DNA of 61,907 nucleotides from a virus: IMG/VR virus record IMGVR_UViG_3300023184_000128, positions 1 through 61,907 of that record; one strand, written 5' to 3'. The translations under genes and the position numbers were made by a program. The notes below the pieces were generated by a model. That model was not told the DNA's origin. It saw only the letters and a list, made by a program, of their open reading frames with translations, and did no database searches. Shown piece after piece: positions 7,638-15,117 of this stretch. The stretch's first letter is position 1; each line of letters opens with the position of its first letter.

Positions 7638-9125
7638 CTAATAATATTTATATTCTTTTGGCGGACGCTCTTCGTCCATATAATCCATATATGTACTGAC
7701 AAAGCTACCTTGGCGGTATCTTAACACGGCTTGAGTAGTACTGTCCACATAATCGTCATATTCTCCATGGGGAAATGCAGCACATTCCTCAATAACATCC
7801 ATAGCAAACTTTTCACCATCTGGATAGTAAACATTACCAGCTTCAAATACTGGAGCACATGAATTGATCCTAGTAAACTTATCATTTCCTTTATTAGGGC
7901 TAAAATCTACAGCAGGAATACCCGCTCGTCTAAACTCTTGTAATAAAGGTTGTCCAGAAGCTTTAGCTTCAATTAATACAGTTTCTGGTTCCCAATATTT
8001 ATATTGTTCAAATGCTATATTCTTTAACTCTGGAAAATCAAACTTACCTTTAATAGCATCTAATAATATCATTGCATAAGGCTGATCTTCCTTAGGTTGA
8101 AATATACCCCATGTAGTAATAGCAGAATAATCGGCAGTTTCCTTTTTACTAAAAGCAGTATCATAACTTTGTATGACATGATGTAGATTCGGTATGTCTT
8201 CGTACTTCCATGGTCTCCACCACTCTCGTTTAATAATAGCTCCTTCTTCAGATGTAGGGTTCTGCATATATTGTGCAGACCAGTTTCTAATACTTAACGA
8301 TGCTTTTACTTTTTCTAATTCTTCTAAACTCCAATACTCTGGCCAAACAGGAGTCCCTGATTCTAAAATTGCTGGAAATGAAATTAATTTCCACTTGTCT
8401 GCTTTAGGTTCTGACTGAGCCTTGATTAATCTACCAGTAAGGTCATCTTCAGCCCACCTAGTCATAACTAACAATATGGAACCACCTGGTTGTAAACGTT
8501 GTCTGGGTCCTGATAAATACCATTCGTATGTTCTTTCCATTGCAGTATTAGACAATGAGTCTTGTTCTGTATGGGGATCGTCAATAATCAACAAATCCGC
8601 ACCACGTCCTGTAATGGAACCACCAACACCAGCAGCATAATATTCACCGCCGTGATTTGTTTCCCAACGACCTTTTGCTTTAGAATCTTCTCTGAGCCTC
8701 ACATCACCAAAGATTTGTTTATACTGTGGCGAATCAATCAAGTTACGAACCTTACTACCAAATCTTCCAGATAATTCTGCATTGTGTGATACCTGCATTA
8801 ATTTCATCTTAGGATACTTCCCTATAATCCATGCAGGAAAATAGATTGAAGCGAACTCAGATTTAGTATGTCTAGGTGGCATGTTAATAATGAGCCTCCC
8901 TTTTTTATTACTTGCTATCTTAGTAAATTCATTTGCGATTATCTGATGGTGTCCCCAACGGGTCCTATCTGTTTCTTTACGAAAAATGAAGTCAGGCCAC
9001 ATCTCTCTAACAAAATATAAAAAATTATCCTGGCACAACTTGATATGTTGGATCCATGCACGCTCAACTTTCTCCCTTAACTGTTCTGTAGTTAATAGGT
9101 CAACATTAGAAATATTAGGTTCCAT
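7638..9125 (-). CDS. terL: Terminase large subunit
   Basis: The ATG at 9125 gives 495 residues; an in-frame TTG at 9164 would add 13. The ATPase has LIINMPPRHTKSE (Walker A type, about 82-90) and LLIIDDPH (Walker B, about 178-185). The C-terminal RNase H-like nuclease has SYDTAFS near residue 323, VLIEAKASG, and YDDYVDSTTQAV with the last acidic residues. It cuts and pumps concatemeric DNA through the portal. It is unusually separated from terS by an opposite-strand gene block. Headful-type packaging is inferred from the permuted contig. Confidence 0.95.
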   Translation of the reverse strand: MEPNISNVDLLTTEQLREKVERAWIQHIKLCQDNFLYFVREMWPDFIFRKETDRTRWGHHQIIANEFTKIASNKKGRLIINMPPRHTKSEFASIYFPAWIIGKYPKMKLMQVSHNAELSGRFGSKVRNLIDSPQYKQIFGDVRLREDSKAKGRWETNHGGEYYAAGVGGSITGRGADLLIIDDPHTEQDSLSNTAMERTYEWYLSGPRQRLQPGGSILLVMTRWAEDDLTGRLIKAQSEPKADKWKLISFPAILESGTPVWPEYWSLEELEKVKASLSIRNWSAQYMQNPTSEEGAIIKREWWRPWKYEDIPNLHHVIQSYDTAFSKKETADYSAITTWGIFQPKEDQPYAMILLDAIKGKFDFPELKNIAFEQYKYWEPETVLIEAKASGQPLLQEFRRAGIPAVDFSPNKGNDKFTRINSCAPVFEAGNVYYPDGEKFAMDVIEECAAFPHGEYDDYVDSTTQAVLRYRQGSFVSTYMDYMDEERPPKEYKYY

Positions 9126-9164
9126 AGCAAAATCAACTGTACTGTATGTATAAGTCCTGCACAA

Positions 9165-9342
9165 GGGTACATCACGAAGACACTCTTTTTTTTAAAAATT
9201 CCATTAAAAGTTGCACAATTCTAAGTTGTATTGGGCTTTGGTTATGAGCCTCAACGGCTCAAGTATCACGGCTCAAGGCTAAGTTATGCTAGGTTATATA
9301 ACATAATATCATAAGTGATAAGTAAAGATTATCGGAAAATAA
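9165..9342. other. Intergenic segment with short inverted repeats upstream of terL
   Basis: This gap has a T/A-rich run, a TTGCACAATT stretch (about 9209) like the 15-bp units at 14.65 kb, a TGAGCC-tcaac-GGCTCA hairpin (about 9245-9260), one exact CACGGCTC octamer (9267-9274), and an AT-rich dyad around ATATAACATAATATCATAAGTGAT. No gene is visible. It could hold a late promoter, a terminator or a packaging site. Confidence 0.4.
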
Positions 9343-9759
9343 TTAAGCAATACAATGTTTTTTAGCGACGTGCTCAAGCAACGTGGCTACGCCGTCGACG
9401 CTATAGTCTACGCTTAATTGCTCAGTCATCACGTGGCACGGCTCAACCCTATAGAGTTTGAGACCACGCTCCTCGAGGGGTCTATTCAAGATGTAGGCAA
9501 CGCCTCCCGCTTTCATATGGTTATATATCCAGTTGAATTGGTACTTTGAAACGTTGCAATTCTTTAAGTTATTACTTTTTATTTCAAGCCAAAATTCAAC
9601 TGATTTATTAATCAGTTTAGAATAATAAACTATGTTTAAATCTGGTATACCTTGCAAGGTATAACCGCTCTCAACCCTTGTTAAATGACAATTTAATTTA
9701 AGATTTACAACGGCTTTTTTAATTAGTTTATATACATTACTTTCAGTTGTTTTATTCAT
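9343..9759 (-). CDS. VRR-NUC / resolvase-like PD-(D/E)XK endonuclease
   Basis: The ATG at 9759 gives 138 residues; the upstream TTG at 9768 would add three. The core has GIPDLNIVYY followed by VEFWLEIKSN, the PD and (D/E)xK catalytic motifs, then KYQFNWIYNHMKAGGVAYIL, the conserved Gln/His helix of small VRR-NUC and Holliday-resolvase-like nucleases. Such proteins cut branched DNA during recombination or before packaging. The C-terminal 45 residues are more GC-rich in sequence and contain a CACGGCTC octamer. It is divergent from the rightward early block. Confidence 0.75.
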   Translation of the reverse strand: MNKTTESNVYKLIKKAVVNLKLNCHLTRVESGYTLQGIPDLNIVYYSKLINKSVEFWLEIKSNNLKNCNVSKYQFNWIYNHMKAGGVAYILNRPLEERGLKLYRVEPCHVMTEQLSVDYSVDGVATLLEHVAKKHCIA

Positions 9760-9906
9760 TAAATGCAACTTATAATTGAATAACTAAGGGGTCAATATGT
9801 CATTGTTTTTATTATCTTATTTCTTGTAATATTTTGTATTTTTTTCTTTTATTTTGTATCAAATTAATTTAATTAAATATTTATTAACTAACAAAGGTAA
9901 ACAAAA

Positions 9907-10185
9907 ATGACTAATAATAAAAATGAACAATTATTAAAAAAATTAATATCAGTAGCTTTAAACTTTGATAAAACATTTGATGAGTTAATGGCTGATAATG
10001 AATTTCAAAATCATTTTGCTAATAACAAAATTTTTAAAAATGAAATTAGTGTTATGAGTAAATTTTTATGGCTAGAAATTCAAACTTTATCGGACAAAGT
10101 ACAAAAAAGTTTTATTAAAAATACATATAAAACGCCCGATAATTCAAAAATTGATATTGAAGAATTTAACAAAAAATTTAATTAA
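9907..10185 (+). CDS. First gene of rightward block; unknown protein
   Basis: A 92-residue Lys/Asn/Phe-rich, largely helical protein starting MTNNKNEQLLKKLISVALNF. It follows the leader AACTAACAAAGGTAAACAAA, which recurs before many genes of the rightward blocks and, with the first codons, before the next gene. It ends directly before a 12-bp hairpin. No domain recognised. Base composition is even more AT-rich than in the structural genes. Confidence 0.6.
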   Translation: MTNNKNEQLLKKLISVALNFDKTFDELMADNEFQNHFANNKIFKNEISVMSKFLWLEIQTLSDKVQKSFIKNTYKTPDNSKIDIEEFNKKFN

Positions 10186-10232
10186 CGTATAACGCCTTTA
10201 AATAGGCGTTATACGATAGTTAAAAAACTATC
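10186..10232 (+). terminator. Tandem hairpins between two early genes
   Basis: The first hairpin starts on the base after the stop: CGTATAACGCCT (10186-10197) pairs perfectly with AGGCGTTATACG (10204-10215). A second, GATAGTT-aaaa-AACTATC, spans 10215-10232. There is no clear U run, so it may be a processing or attenuation element rather than a full terminator. The same two-hairpin design recurs at 15118-15162. Confidence 0.5.
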
Positions 10233-10267
10233 ATAAAAAACTAACAACTAACAAAGGTAAAAAACAA

Positions 10268-11200
10268 ATGACTAATAACTTAAACAAAGTATCGGCCAAA
10301 GACTATTTAACTACAATTAGAGATAATTTAGTTGAACAATTAGAAAAAAATTCAAATAACTGGCATAAATCTTTTATCAATAAGAATATGCCAGTCAATG
10401 CCGTGACTGGTAAACATTATAACAGCACGAATTTTTTTAATTTAAACTGGGTAGCCAATAGTAATAATTATGCTCAAAATATCTGGGCATCTTTTTTAGA
10501 CTGGAAAAAAATCGGTTGTAAAATTAAAACTGGAGAAACACACAAGGCCAAAGTTTTATATTATGGCTCATTTATTAAAGAGAATGAAAAAACAAAAAAA
10601 GATGAGACAATCGCATTTTTAAAAGCAACGCCAGTTTTTAACATTGCTCAAGTTGATTTGTCGGAATGTAAATTAAAATTTGATAATACGGACAATGTAA
10701 ACAAAGTTGTATCTATTCAAGAAATAGATAATTTTGTTAATGATACTGGGGTTGAAATTAAACACAGTAGTGACGGCCGTTGTTATTATGCAAAAACAAC
10801 TGATTATATTCATATGACAAACAAAGAGAATTTTGTTAAAACTGAATATGCCAATGAGACAAATAACTATTATTCCGTGTTATTTCACGAATTAATACAC
10901 TCAACTGGCCACGCTCAAAGGCTTGACCGCTTTAAAGATAATGACAAAAAATTTAAAGACGACGCTCAACAGTCTTATGCCTTTGAGGAATTGATTGCGG
11001 AATGTGGGTCTATAATGCTGTGTCAACAGTTTAACTTAGAAAAAACAATTAGAGTTGACCACGCTCTATATATTAAAAGTTGGATATCAGCTTTAAAAAA
11101 TGACGTAAAATTTTTAACATCGTCATTAACACGGGCATATAAAGCAACTGATTATTTACTTAAAAAAATAAAAAAAGTTGAATTAAAGGCGGTTGCTTAA
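10268..11200 (+). CDS. ArdC-type antirestriction protein / metallopeptidase
   Basis: This 310-residue protein has the ArdC layout: an N-terminal ssDNA-binding-like domain (about 10-125; TGKHYNSTNFFNLNW, FLDWKKIGCKIKTGE, FLKATPVFNIAQ) and a C-terminal zinc metallopeptidase-like domain with FHELIHSTGH (about 207-215) and a downstream FEELIAECGS acidic motif. ArdC proteins from plasmids protect incoming DNA from restriction, and the phage version probably does so early. The leader ACTAACAAAGGTAAA precedes it. It ends 1 base before the next gene. Confidence 0.85.
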   Translation: MTNNLNKVSAKDYLTTIRDNLVEQLEKNSNNWHKSFINKNMPVNAVTGKHYNSTNFFNLNWVANSNNYAQNIWASFLDWKKIGCKIKTGETHKAKVLYYGSFIKENEKTKKDETIAFLKATPVFNIAQVDLSECKLKFDNTDNVNKVVSIQEIDNFVNDTGVEIKHSSDGRCYYAKTTDYIHMTNKENFVKTEYANETNNYYSVLFHELIHSTGHAQRLDRFKDNDKKFKDDAQQSYAFEELIAECGSIMLCQQFNLEKTIRVDHALYIKSWISALKNDVKFLTSSLTRAYKATDYLLKKIKKVELKAVA

Positions 11201-11201
11201 T

Positions 11202-11909
11202 ATGGAATATAAACCGCAAAAAAGACTATTAGGCATTAATAACATTAAAATGCTTAAAAGTATAAAACTAGGTTATTTGACCGCAATTTTGCATTTAGCC
11301 CCGCACAAGTTAAGCGGGGTTAACATATGCCCTAAGGCGTCACAAGGTTGTGCTATGGCTTGTTTAAATACAAGCGGTAGAGGTCGATTTGAATTTACTC
11401 AAAAAAGCCGTTTAAATAAAACTTATTACTTTTTAAAAGACCGCCAAAAATTTTTATTACAACTTGATAATGAAATAAAAAACTTTAAAAAAAGAGCAAT
11501 TAAACAAGGTTTAAAACTTGCTATACGTTTAAATGGTACTAGTGATTTAATCTGGGAGAGATATCCAGTAAGGGACAATAAAAATATTATGGAATTAAAC
11601 CCAGATATAATATTTTATGATTATACAAAAATTAAAAATAGATTAAATGATAAGTTGCCTAAAAATTATTATTTAACATTTAGTAAGTCGGAAAGTAATG
11701 ACGACGAAATAAAAGATTTATTAACAACAGCTTTTAATATAGCGGTTGTTTTTAAAGATAAGCTACCTAAAACTTATCTAGGCCGTAAAGTAATTGACGG
11801 TGATATAAGTGACCTAAGATTTTTGGATAAAAAAGGGTCAATAGTAGGCTTAGCAACTAAGGGCAATGCAAAAACCGATAATACGGGGTTTGTAGTAAAT
11901 GTAAACTAA
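11202..11909 (+). CDS. GP88-family phage protein (cysteine cluster)
   Basis: The ATG at 11202 gives 235 residues, preferred over an upstream TTG because AAAGGCGG lies in ribosome-binding position. It has LSGVNICPKASQGCAMACLN (Cys 43, 50 and 54), then GRGRFEFTQKSRLNKTYYF, LAIRLNGTSDLIWE and FYDYTK, the pattern of the GP88 family of phage proteins of unknown function. The Cys cluster and the barrel-like strand pattern suggest a metal- or Fe-S-binding enzyme, but no reaction is known to me. It follows ArdC closely. Confidence 0.7.
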   Translation: MEYKPQKRLLGINNIKMLKSIKLGYLTAILHLAPHKLSGVNICPKASQGCAMACLNTSGRGRFEFTQKSRLNKTYYFLKDRQKFLLQLDNEIKNFKKRAIKQGLKLAIRLNGTSDLIWERYPVRDNKNIMELNPDIIFYDYTKIKNRLNDKLPKNYYLTFSKSESNDDEIKDLLTTAFNIAVVFKDKLPKTYLGRKVIDGDISDLRFLDKKGSIVGLATKGNAKTDNTGFVVNVN

Positions 11910-11928
11910 CAATGGAGGATAAAACAAA

Positions 11929-12135
11929 ATGAGACAATTAACAAAAAAGCAAAAAAAAATATTAGATAATTATAAAAATATTTTTAGAATTGAGGAATTG
12001 CCAAACGGCGTTTTTGAGCAATTAGAAAAAATAAACGATACTGAAATTTTATGGAGTGAGACAAATCGTTATTTGTCGGATAACTACTATAAAAATTTGT
12101 ATAATAAAAATAACAATGGAGTAATTAAGTTATGA
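11929..12135 (+). CDS. Small unknown early protein
   Basis: A 68-residue charged protein, beginning MRQLTKKQKKILDNYKN, with a good ribosome-binding site (AATGGAGGATAAAACAAA before ATG). Its stop TGA overlaps the ATG of the next membrane microprotein (ATGA). Predicted helical; no family recognised. Its position after GP88 implies an early role. Confidence 0.6.
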   Translation: MRQLTKKQKKILDNYKNIFRIEELPNGVFEQLEKINDTEILWSETNRYLSDNYYKNLYNKNNNGVIKL

Positions 12136-12293
12136 TTTATAATATATCAATAACAACTATTTTTATAATTTTATTAATAGTTGTATTAAAGAATTTTATT
12201 GAGGTTATTTATTTTACTAAAAATAATAATTTTGATAAAAAATATAAAGCAACACGAATTAATGCTAATAAATACAGCGTTGATAAGTGGTAA
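12132..12293 (+). CDS. 53-residue single-pass membrane microprotein
   Basis: Starts at the ATGA overlap with the preceding gene. Residues 5-29 form one hydrophobic helix (ISITTIFIILLIVVLK and on), followed by a Lys/Asn-rich cytoplasmic-type tail ending DKW. It is probably an inner-membrane protein with the tail inside by the positive-inside rule. Coupling and composition support a real gene; function unknown. Confidence 0.5.
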   Translation: MIYNISITTIFIILLIVVLKNFIEVIYFTKNNNFDKKYKATRINANKYSVDKW

Positions 12294-12318
12294 ACTAAAC
12301 AATAACAAAGGAAAAAAT

Positions 12319-12507
12319 ATGACTGAAAAAAATAAAACATATAAATTAGAGACACGAACAGTTGAAATAATAACACTTAATGCTAAAAATGAAGAACAAG
12401 CAAAAGAAATGGCAATTAGTGGATATTCTGATAATGTAAGGTCTATGGAATTTTACATTGATGAGATTGAGGATATAACACCAACTGAAAAACTAACTAA
12501 CAACTAA
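12319..12507 (+). CDS. Small unknown early protein
   Basis: A 62-residue protein, MTEKNKTYKLETRTVEIITL and on. The ATG at 12319 is chosen over an upstream in-frame codon because AACAAAGGAAAAAAT, the shared early leader, directly precedes it. It has beta-strand pairs then an acidic helix (KNEEQAKEMA), a shape like the later 63-residue protein at 22086, which also has a strand-rich start and an EAKN-type helix. No known family. Confidence 0.6.
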   Translation: MTEKNKTYKLETRTVEIITLNAKNEEQAKEMAISGYSDNVRSMEFYIDEIEDITPTEKLTNN

Positions 12508-12519
12508 AAAGGAAAAAAT

Positions 12520-12708
12520 ATGAGCAATAGACAAGTAAAAACGGCTTATGAATTTACAAATTATAAGCCCATTAGCGTACATAAAAAAGTATATGATGAG
12601 TTAACCGACTTATCCAATAATATTTATGACGTAAAATTAAGTTATGCTAAAACGATTGAGCATTTAATTAATTACTATAAAGAAAATAAAATAAAGAGGT
12701 TAAAATAA
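12520..12708 (+). CDS. Small basic protein, possible ribbon-helix-helix fold
   Basis: A 62-residue protein. KPISVHKKVYDELTDLS, then a linker, then KLSYAKTIEHLINYYKENK has the strand-helix-helix pattern of Arc/MetJ-type DNA-binding proteins. It follows the leader AACAACTAAAAAGGAAAAAAT. If correct, it is a candidate regulator of the early block. The assignment rests on pattern only. Confidence 0.55.
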   Translation: MSNRQVKTAYEFTNYKPISVHKKVYDELTDLSNNIYDVKLSYAKTIEHLINYYKENKIKRLK

Positions 12709-12709
12709 T

Positions 12710-13045
12710 ATGGCTCAACATATATCGATTAAACACTACTTAAATGAGGAGTGGCTATTTAATTTAATAGACAAGTGTAAGACGATAGCGTGGCAATTTA
12801 GAGAAATAGAGAATAGTAAAGACTATTTTAAAGAAATAAATAAAAATCTTAAATTGCTACCTATTGAATATGCTTGTGATTATGACAAGCCAAAAATAGT
12901 TAGGAGGGTTAATAAGGTTTTTAATTATAAATGCGATATAGACAAGCCATTAACAAAAGAGGATGACAATCTTTTATTAAGTGATTGTAATATAGAAATA
13001 CATTTAGATAAAAGTAAATTGGTTGATATTTTTATAGTGGCTTAA
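12710..13045 (+). CDS. Unknown protein ending the first rightward block
   Basis: A 111-residue protein starting MAQHISIKHYLNEEWLFNLI. It has a helical N-terminal half with aromatic residues (CKTIAWQFREIENSKDYF) and a strand-rich C-terminal part (CNIEIHLDKSKLVDIFIVA). It starts one base after the previous stop and its stop overlaps the convergent gene stop by 4 bases at 13042-13045. No family recognised. Confidence 0.55.
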   Translation: MAQHISIKHYLNEEWLFNLIDKCKTIAWQFREIENSKDYFKEINKNLKLLPIEYACDYDKPKIVRRVNKVFNYKCDIDKPLTKEDDNLLLSDCNIEIHLDKSKLVDIFIVA

Positions 13046-13338
13046 ATCTTTTTAATATCGATTATTACTGAAGTGGGTATTAAAGTTGTATTGGCAATCT
13101 CATCAATTACGCCCGTTTTTTCGTCTTTAAGAGCGTAATCTCCAAAGACCCTAGCAACGCCTTTATTATGGCTTAATAAATGCCCCTTTGTAGTACATAT
13201 TGGCAATTTTGCTGTCATTAAATCATCTATTGATTGCCACGTGCTATCACTAGTTATGTCATACCATTTAATCTCTACTAATGGGTATTTCTCTATTTCT
13301 TTTTTTGCTTTTTTATTTATTAGTTTTCTTTTTATCAT
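13042..13338 (-). CDS. Conserved small phage protein of unknown function
   Basis: A 98-residue protein with a basic N terminus, then VEIKWYDITSDSTWQSIDDL, CTTKGHLLSHNKGVARVFG and LIPTSVIIDIKKI. The order W-x-D, W, threonine-glycine turn, and I-P-x-S-V-I-x-I end is one I associate with a small beta-rich protein widespread in phages near packaging or replication genes, without a known role. It follows a hidden 54-residue gene and terS, and converges with the rightward block. Confidence 0.6.
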   Translation of the reverse strand: MIKRKLINKKAKKEIEKYPLVEIKWYDITSDSTWQSIDDLMTAKLPICTTKGHLLSHNKGVARVFGDYALKDEKTGVIDEIANTTLIPTSVIIDIKKI

Positions 13339-13477
13339 TTATATTTATATGTACGTTGCCAACGCTTGAATTTAAGTGCTTATTATGTACCTCATTAAAT
13401 TGATTAATGAAAGTTTTCCAGTCACTATTTTTCAATAATCGTTTCTGCTGTGATGTCGATGATTTGTTTATTTTCAT
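13313..13477 (-). CDS. Hidden 54-residue gene overlapping terS and its neighbour
   Basis: An ATG at 13477, inside the end of terS in another frame, opens 54 codons, MKINKSSTSQQKRLLKNSDW and on through KTFINQFNEVHNKHLN, that bridge the terS stop and overlap the next start by 26 bases. Without it the 86-base gap between the two genes would be empty. The Lys/Asn composition matches real genes here. Function unknown. Confidence 0.45.
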   Translation of the reverse strand: MKINKSSTSQQKRLLKNSDWKTFINQFNEVHNKHLNSSVGNVHININDKKKTNK

Positions 13478-13940
13478 TTATATTTTTTTCTAATTCCGAC
13501 AATCTTTTTTCCAACTGCTCTCTATTCATACCCTCAAGTCCTATATGATTAATTTCTTTTTTATCTACAAAAAAACCCGCCATTTGTCCCGCTCTAAATT
13601 CTGCATTAATTGCGGAGGCAAACTGATTTTTTTCTTCTGCTTTATTTCTTAATCGCTCAAATACTTTATATGTTTTTAATTTGTCCTTTTCATATTTATT
13701 TAATTCCTGAGATAATCTTTTTTCTAAGTATCTACATATATGAGGGTTAATTTCTGGGTTTGTTAACCTTGAGGCAATTTCAAAAGGTTTTCTATTCGGG
13801 TCTTTGGTTGTATATCCCGCTTGTATACAAGCGTCTACTTTGGATATTTGTCCCCAGTTAGCAACTAATATATCTACAAAAGCCCGTTGCTTTGGAGTTA
13901 ATTCCGTGCTAAGTTTTACTTCGTTTTTTCTACGTCCCAT
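13425..13940 (-). CDS. terS: Terminase small subunit
   Basis: A 171-residue protein with the order typical of Terminase_2-type small subunits: LTPKQRAFVDILVANWGQI, a helix-turn-helix region (SKVDACIQAGYTTKDP), RLTNPEINPHICRYLEKRL, then a long C-terminal oligomerisation helix (about 85-160). It recognises the packaging site and loads TerL. GAGGTC 8 bases before the ATG is a ribosome-binding site. It borders the repeat-rich non-coding region; TerL is 4.3 kb further left, beyond an opposite-strand block. Confidence 0.88.
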   Translation of the reverse strand: MGRRKNEVKLSTELTPKQRAFVDILVANWGQISKVDACIQAGYTTKDPNRKPFEIASRLTNPEINPHICRYLEKRLSQELNKYEKDKLKTYKVFERLRNKAEEKNQFASAINAEFRAGQMAGFFVDKKEINHIGLEGMNREQLEKRLSELEKNINENKQIIDITAETIIEK

Positions 13941-14020
13941 AAATTATTGACCTCATAATAATATAAATATGTTATTTTAGCTATACACTCAAAAAATCCT
14001 TATAAATAAAGGCTTATGCT

Positions 14021-14579
14021 AAAAAAGTATTTAAAATCAATGACTTAACAATGTACCTATCATTTTACGCCATTTTTTAAGTACAAAGTGAAATAACCCG
14101 CATAGTTCTAACCCTCATTTACACGGAATGCAAAAAAGTATTTAAAATCAATAACTTAACAAGATGACAAAAATGAACGCTGAAAAGTTAAAAAAATAAA
14201 CAAGCATTTACGCCATTTTTCCGTTTTTCAGTCCTAAACCCTTTGTATAGAAAAAAAATACTAAAAAATTTTTGCAAAAGGTAGAAATATCGCTGAAACG
14301 CTGAAAAGCTATATAGAATGAGGGTTATTCGTTCAGCGTCACGTGGGATAATCCCAACTATCGCTGAAAAACAGCCAAAATAGCCCCTCATTTTTTTTCA
14401 GCCACTGAAACACTGGGAACTATGTGGCTTATTTCATTTTAGTGAACTTTTACTGTCCTATCTACTATAAAAGGTATATAAATCAATGACTTAACTATTA
14501 AAAAATGCCTTTTTACCCTCAATTTATCCCATGTAATTTACTACCCTATCAAAAAAGCTATATAAATCAATAACTTACA
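14021..14579. repeat. Four dispersed direct repeats (AAATCAATRACTTA core)
   Basis: Copies lie at 14021-14050, 14132-14161, about 14468-14495 and 14551-14579. The first two read AAAGTATTTAAAATCAATRA and on to CTTAAC; the last two have TATATAAATCAATRACTTA. They form two pairs. A partial match, AAAATCAATGACA, lies on the minus strand near 20390-20405. Protein-binding sites for replication or transcription control are likely. Confidence 0.7.
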
Positions 14580-14653
14580 AGCCCCGTGGCTCGTGGCTCG
14601 TGGTAGCTGATATATGACACACTAGCCAACCAACACGGCTCACGACAACCTAT

Positions 14654-14773
14654 GATTGCACAACTTACGATTGCACAATTTATACGAGTACAACTTACAC
14701 GAGTACAACTTACACGAGTACAACTTACGATTGCACAACTTATACGAGTACAACTAAAAGTTGCACAACTATA
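14654..14773. repeat. Iteron-like array: eight tandem 15-bp units
   Basis: Units begin at 14654, 14669, 14684, 14699, 14714, 14729, 14744 and 14759. Two forms alternate: GATTGCACAACTTAC (A) and ACGAGTACAACTTAC (B), in the order A A B B B A B A-like. TACAACTTAC or GCACAACTTAC is the common half. The period is exact. The array directly precedes an AT-rich region and the first gene of the second rightward block. Confidence 0.85.
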
Positions 14774-14790
14774 AATTTAAAAAAATTATT

Positions 14791-14818
14791 TTTACATTTT
14801 TTAAAATACAACTATAAA
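14791..14818 (+). promoter_or_regulatory. Candidate early promoter after the 15-bp array
   Basis: TTTACA (14791-14796), 16-base spacer, TATAAA (14813-14818), about 60 bases before the first gene of the rightward block at 14879. It lies immediately after the repeat array, so a protein bound to the array could control it. The AT-rich context makes chance matches common. Confidence 0.45.
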
Positions 14819-14878
14819 GTGATTTACATAATATATTTTATATGAAAATGTAATATGTAAACTAACAAAGGAGAAAAT

Positions 14879-15106
14879 ATGCCTAGATATGCACTAACAG
14901 AAAGTACAAAAAACTTAAATGGAAAATTTCCATTTGAAAAAGTGCAAGTACAAAAATATAATATCTCAAAAGATAAAATTGGATATTTTATTCAAGTGCT
15001 AGAGTGGGATAAAAAAGCCGAAATTTACAAGGCTCTTTATACCATTGATAGTAAAGAGTTTAACTTTGAAGATAATTCGGACAAGGCAAGAGAAATTTCC
15101 GAATAA
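14879..15106 (+). CDS. Small unknown early protein
   Basis: A 75-residue protein starting MPRYALTESTKNLNGKFPFE, strand-rich in the middle (YFIQVLEWDKKAEIYKALYT) and ending in an acidic helix. It has the shared leader GTAAACTAACAAAGGAGAAA before its ATG. It is the first gene downstream of the repeat array, so it is probably among the earliest expressed. A two-hairpin element follows its stop. No domain recognised. Confidence 0.6.
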   Translation: MPRYALTESTKNLNGKFPFEKVQVQKYNISKDKIGYFIQVLEWDKKAEIYKALYTIDSKEFNFEDNSDKAREISE

Positions 15107-15117
15107 TTTAGCTAACC

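Larger units (their letters stand above)
13941..14878. other. Large non-coding control region, candidate origin of replication
   Basis: At 938 bases this is the largest gap. It contains four direct repeats sharing AAATCAATRACTTA, two TTTACGCCATTTTT copies, several CGCTGAAA/TTCAGCG copies (about 14178-14400), CCCTCAWTT copies, a GC-rich CCCCGTGGCTCGTGGCTCG stretch (14583-14601), eight in-phase 15-bp units (14654-14773), and a strongly AT-rich stretch (14774-14860). The one 67-codon minus frame inside (14188-14391) has no ribosome-binding site. Repeats next to AT-rich DNA upstream of early genes is the layout of phage origins and control regions. Confidence 0.6.

Noticed and set aside
9126-9164. 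TTG start of terL at 9164
   Set aside because: The extra 13 residues are not typical of the family and neither start has a clear ribosome-binding site; the ATG at 9125 is the simpler choice.
14188-14391. 67-codon minus-strand frame in the repeat-rich non-coding region
   Set aside because: No ribosome-binding site, unusual composition (Phe/Arg/Ile-rich), and made of CGCTGAAA repeat units; it is better explained as control DNA.
14654-14773. Reading the 15-bp array as a CRISPR or coding repeat
   Set aside because: Units are contiguous without spacers, and the frame is interrupted by TAA/TAT stops and lacks a start; it fits iterons better.
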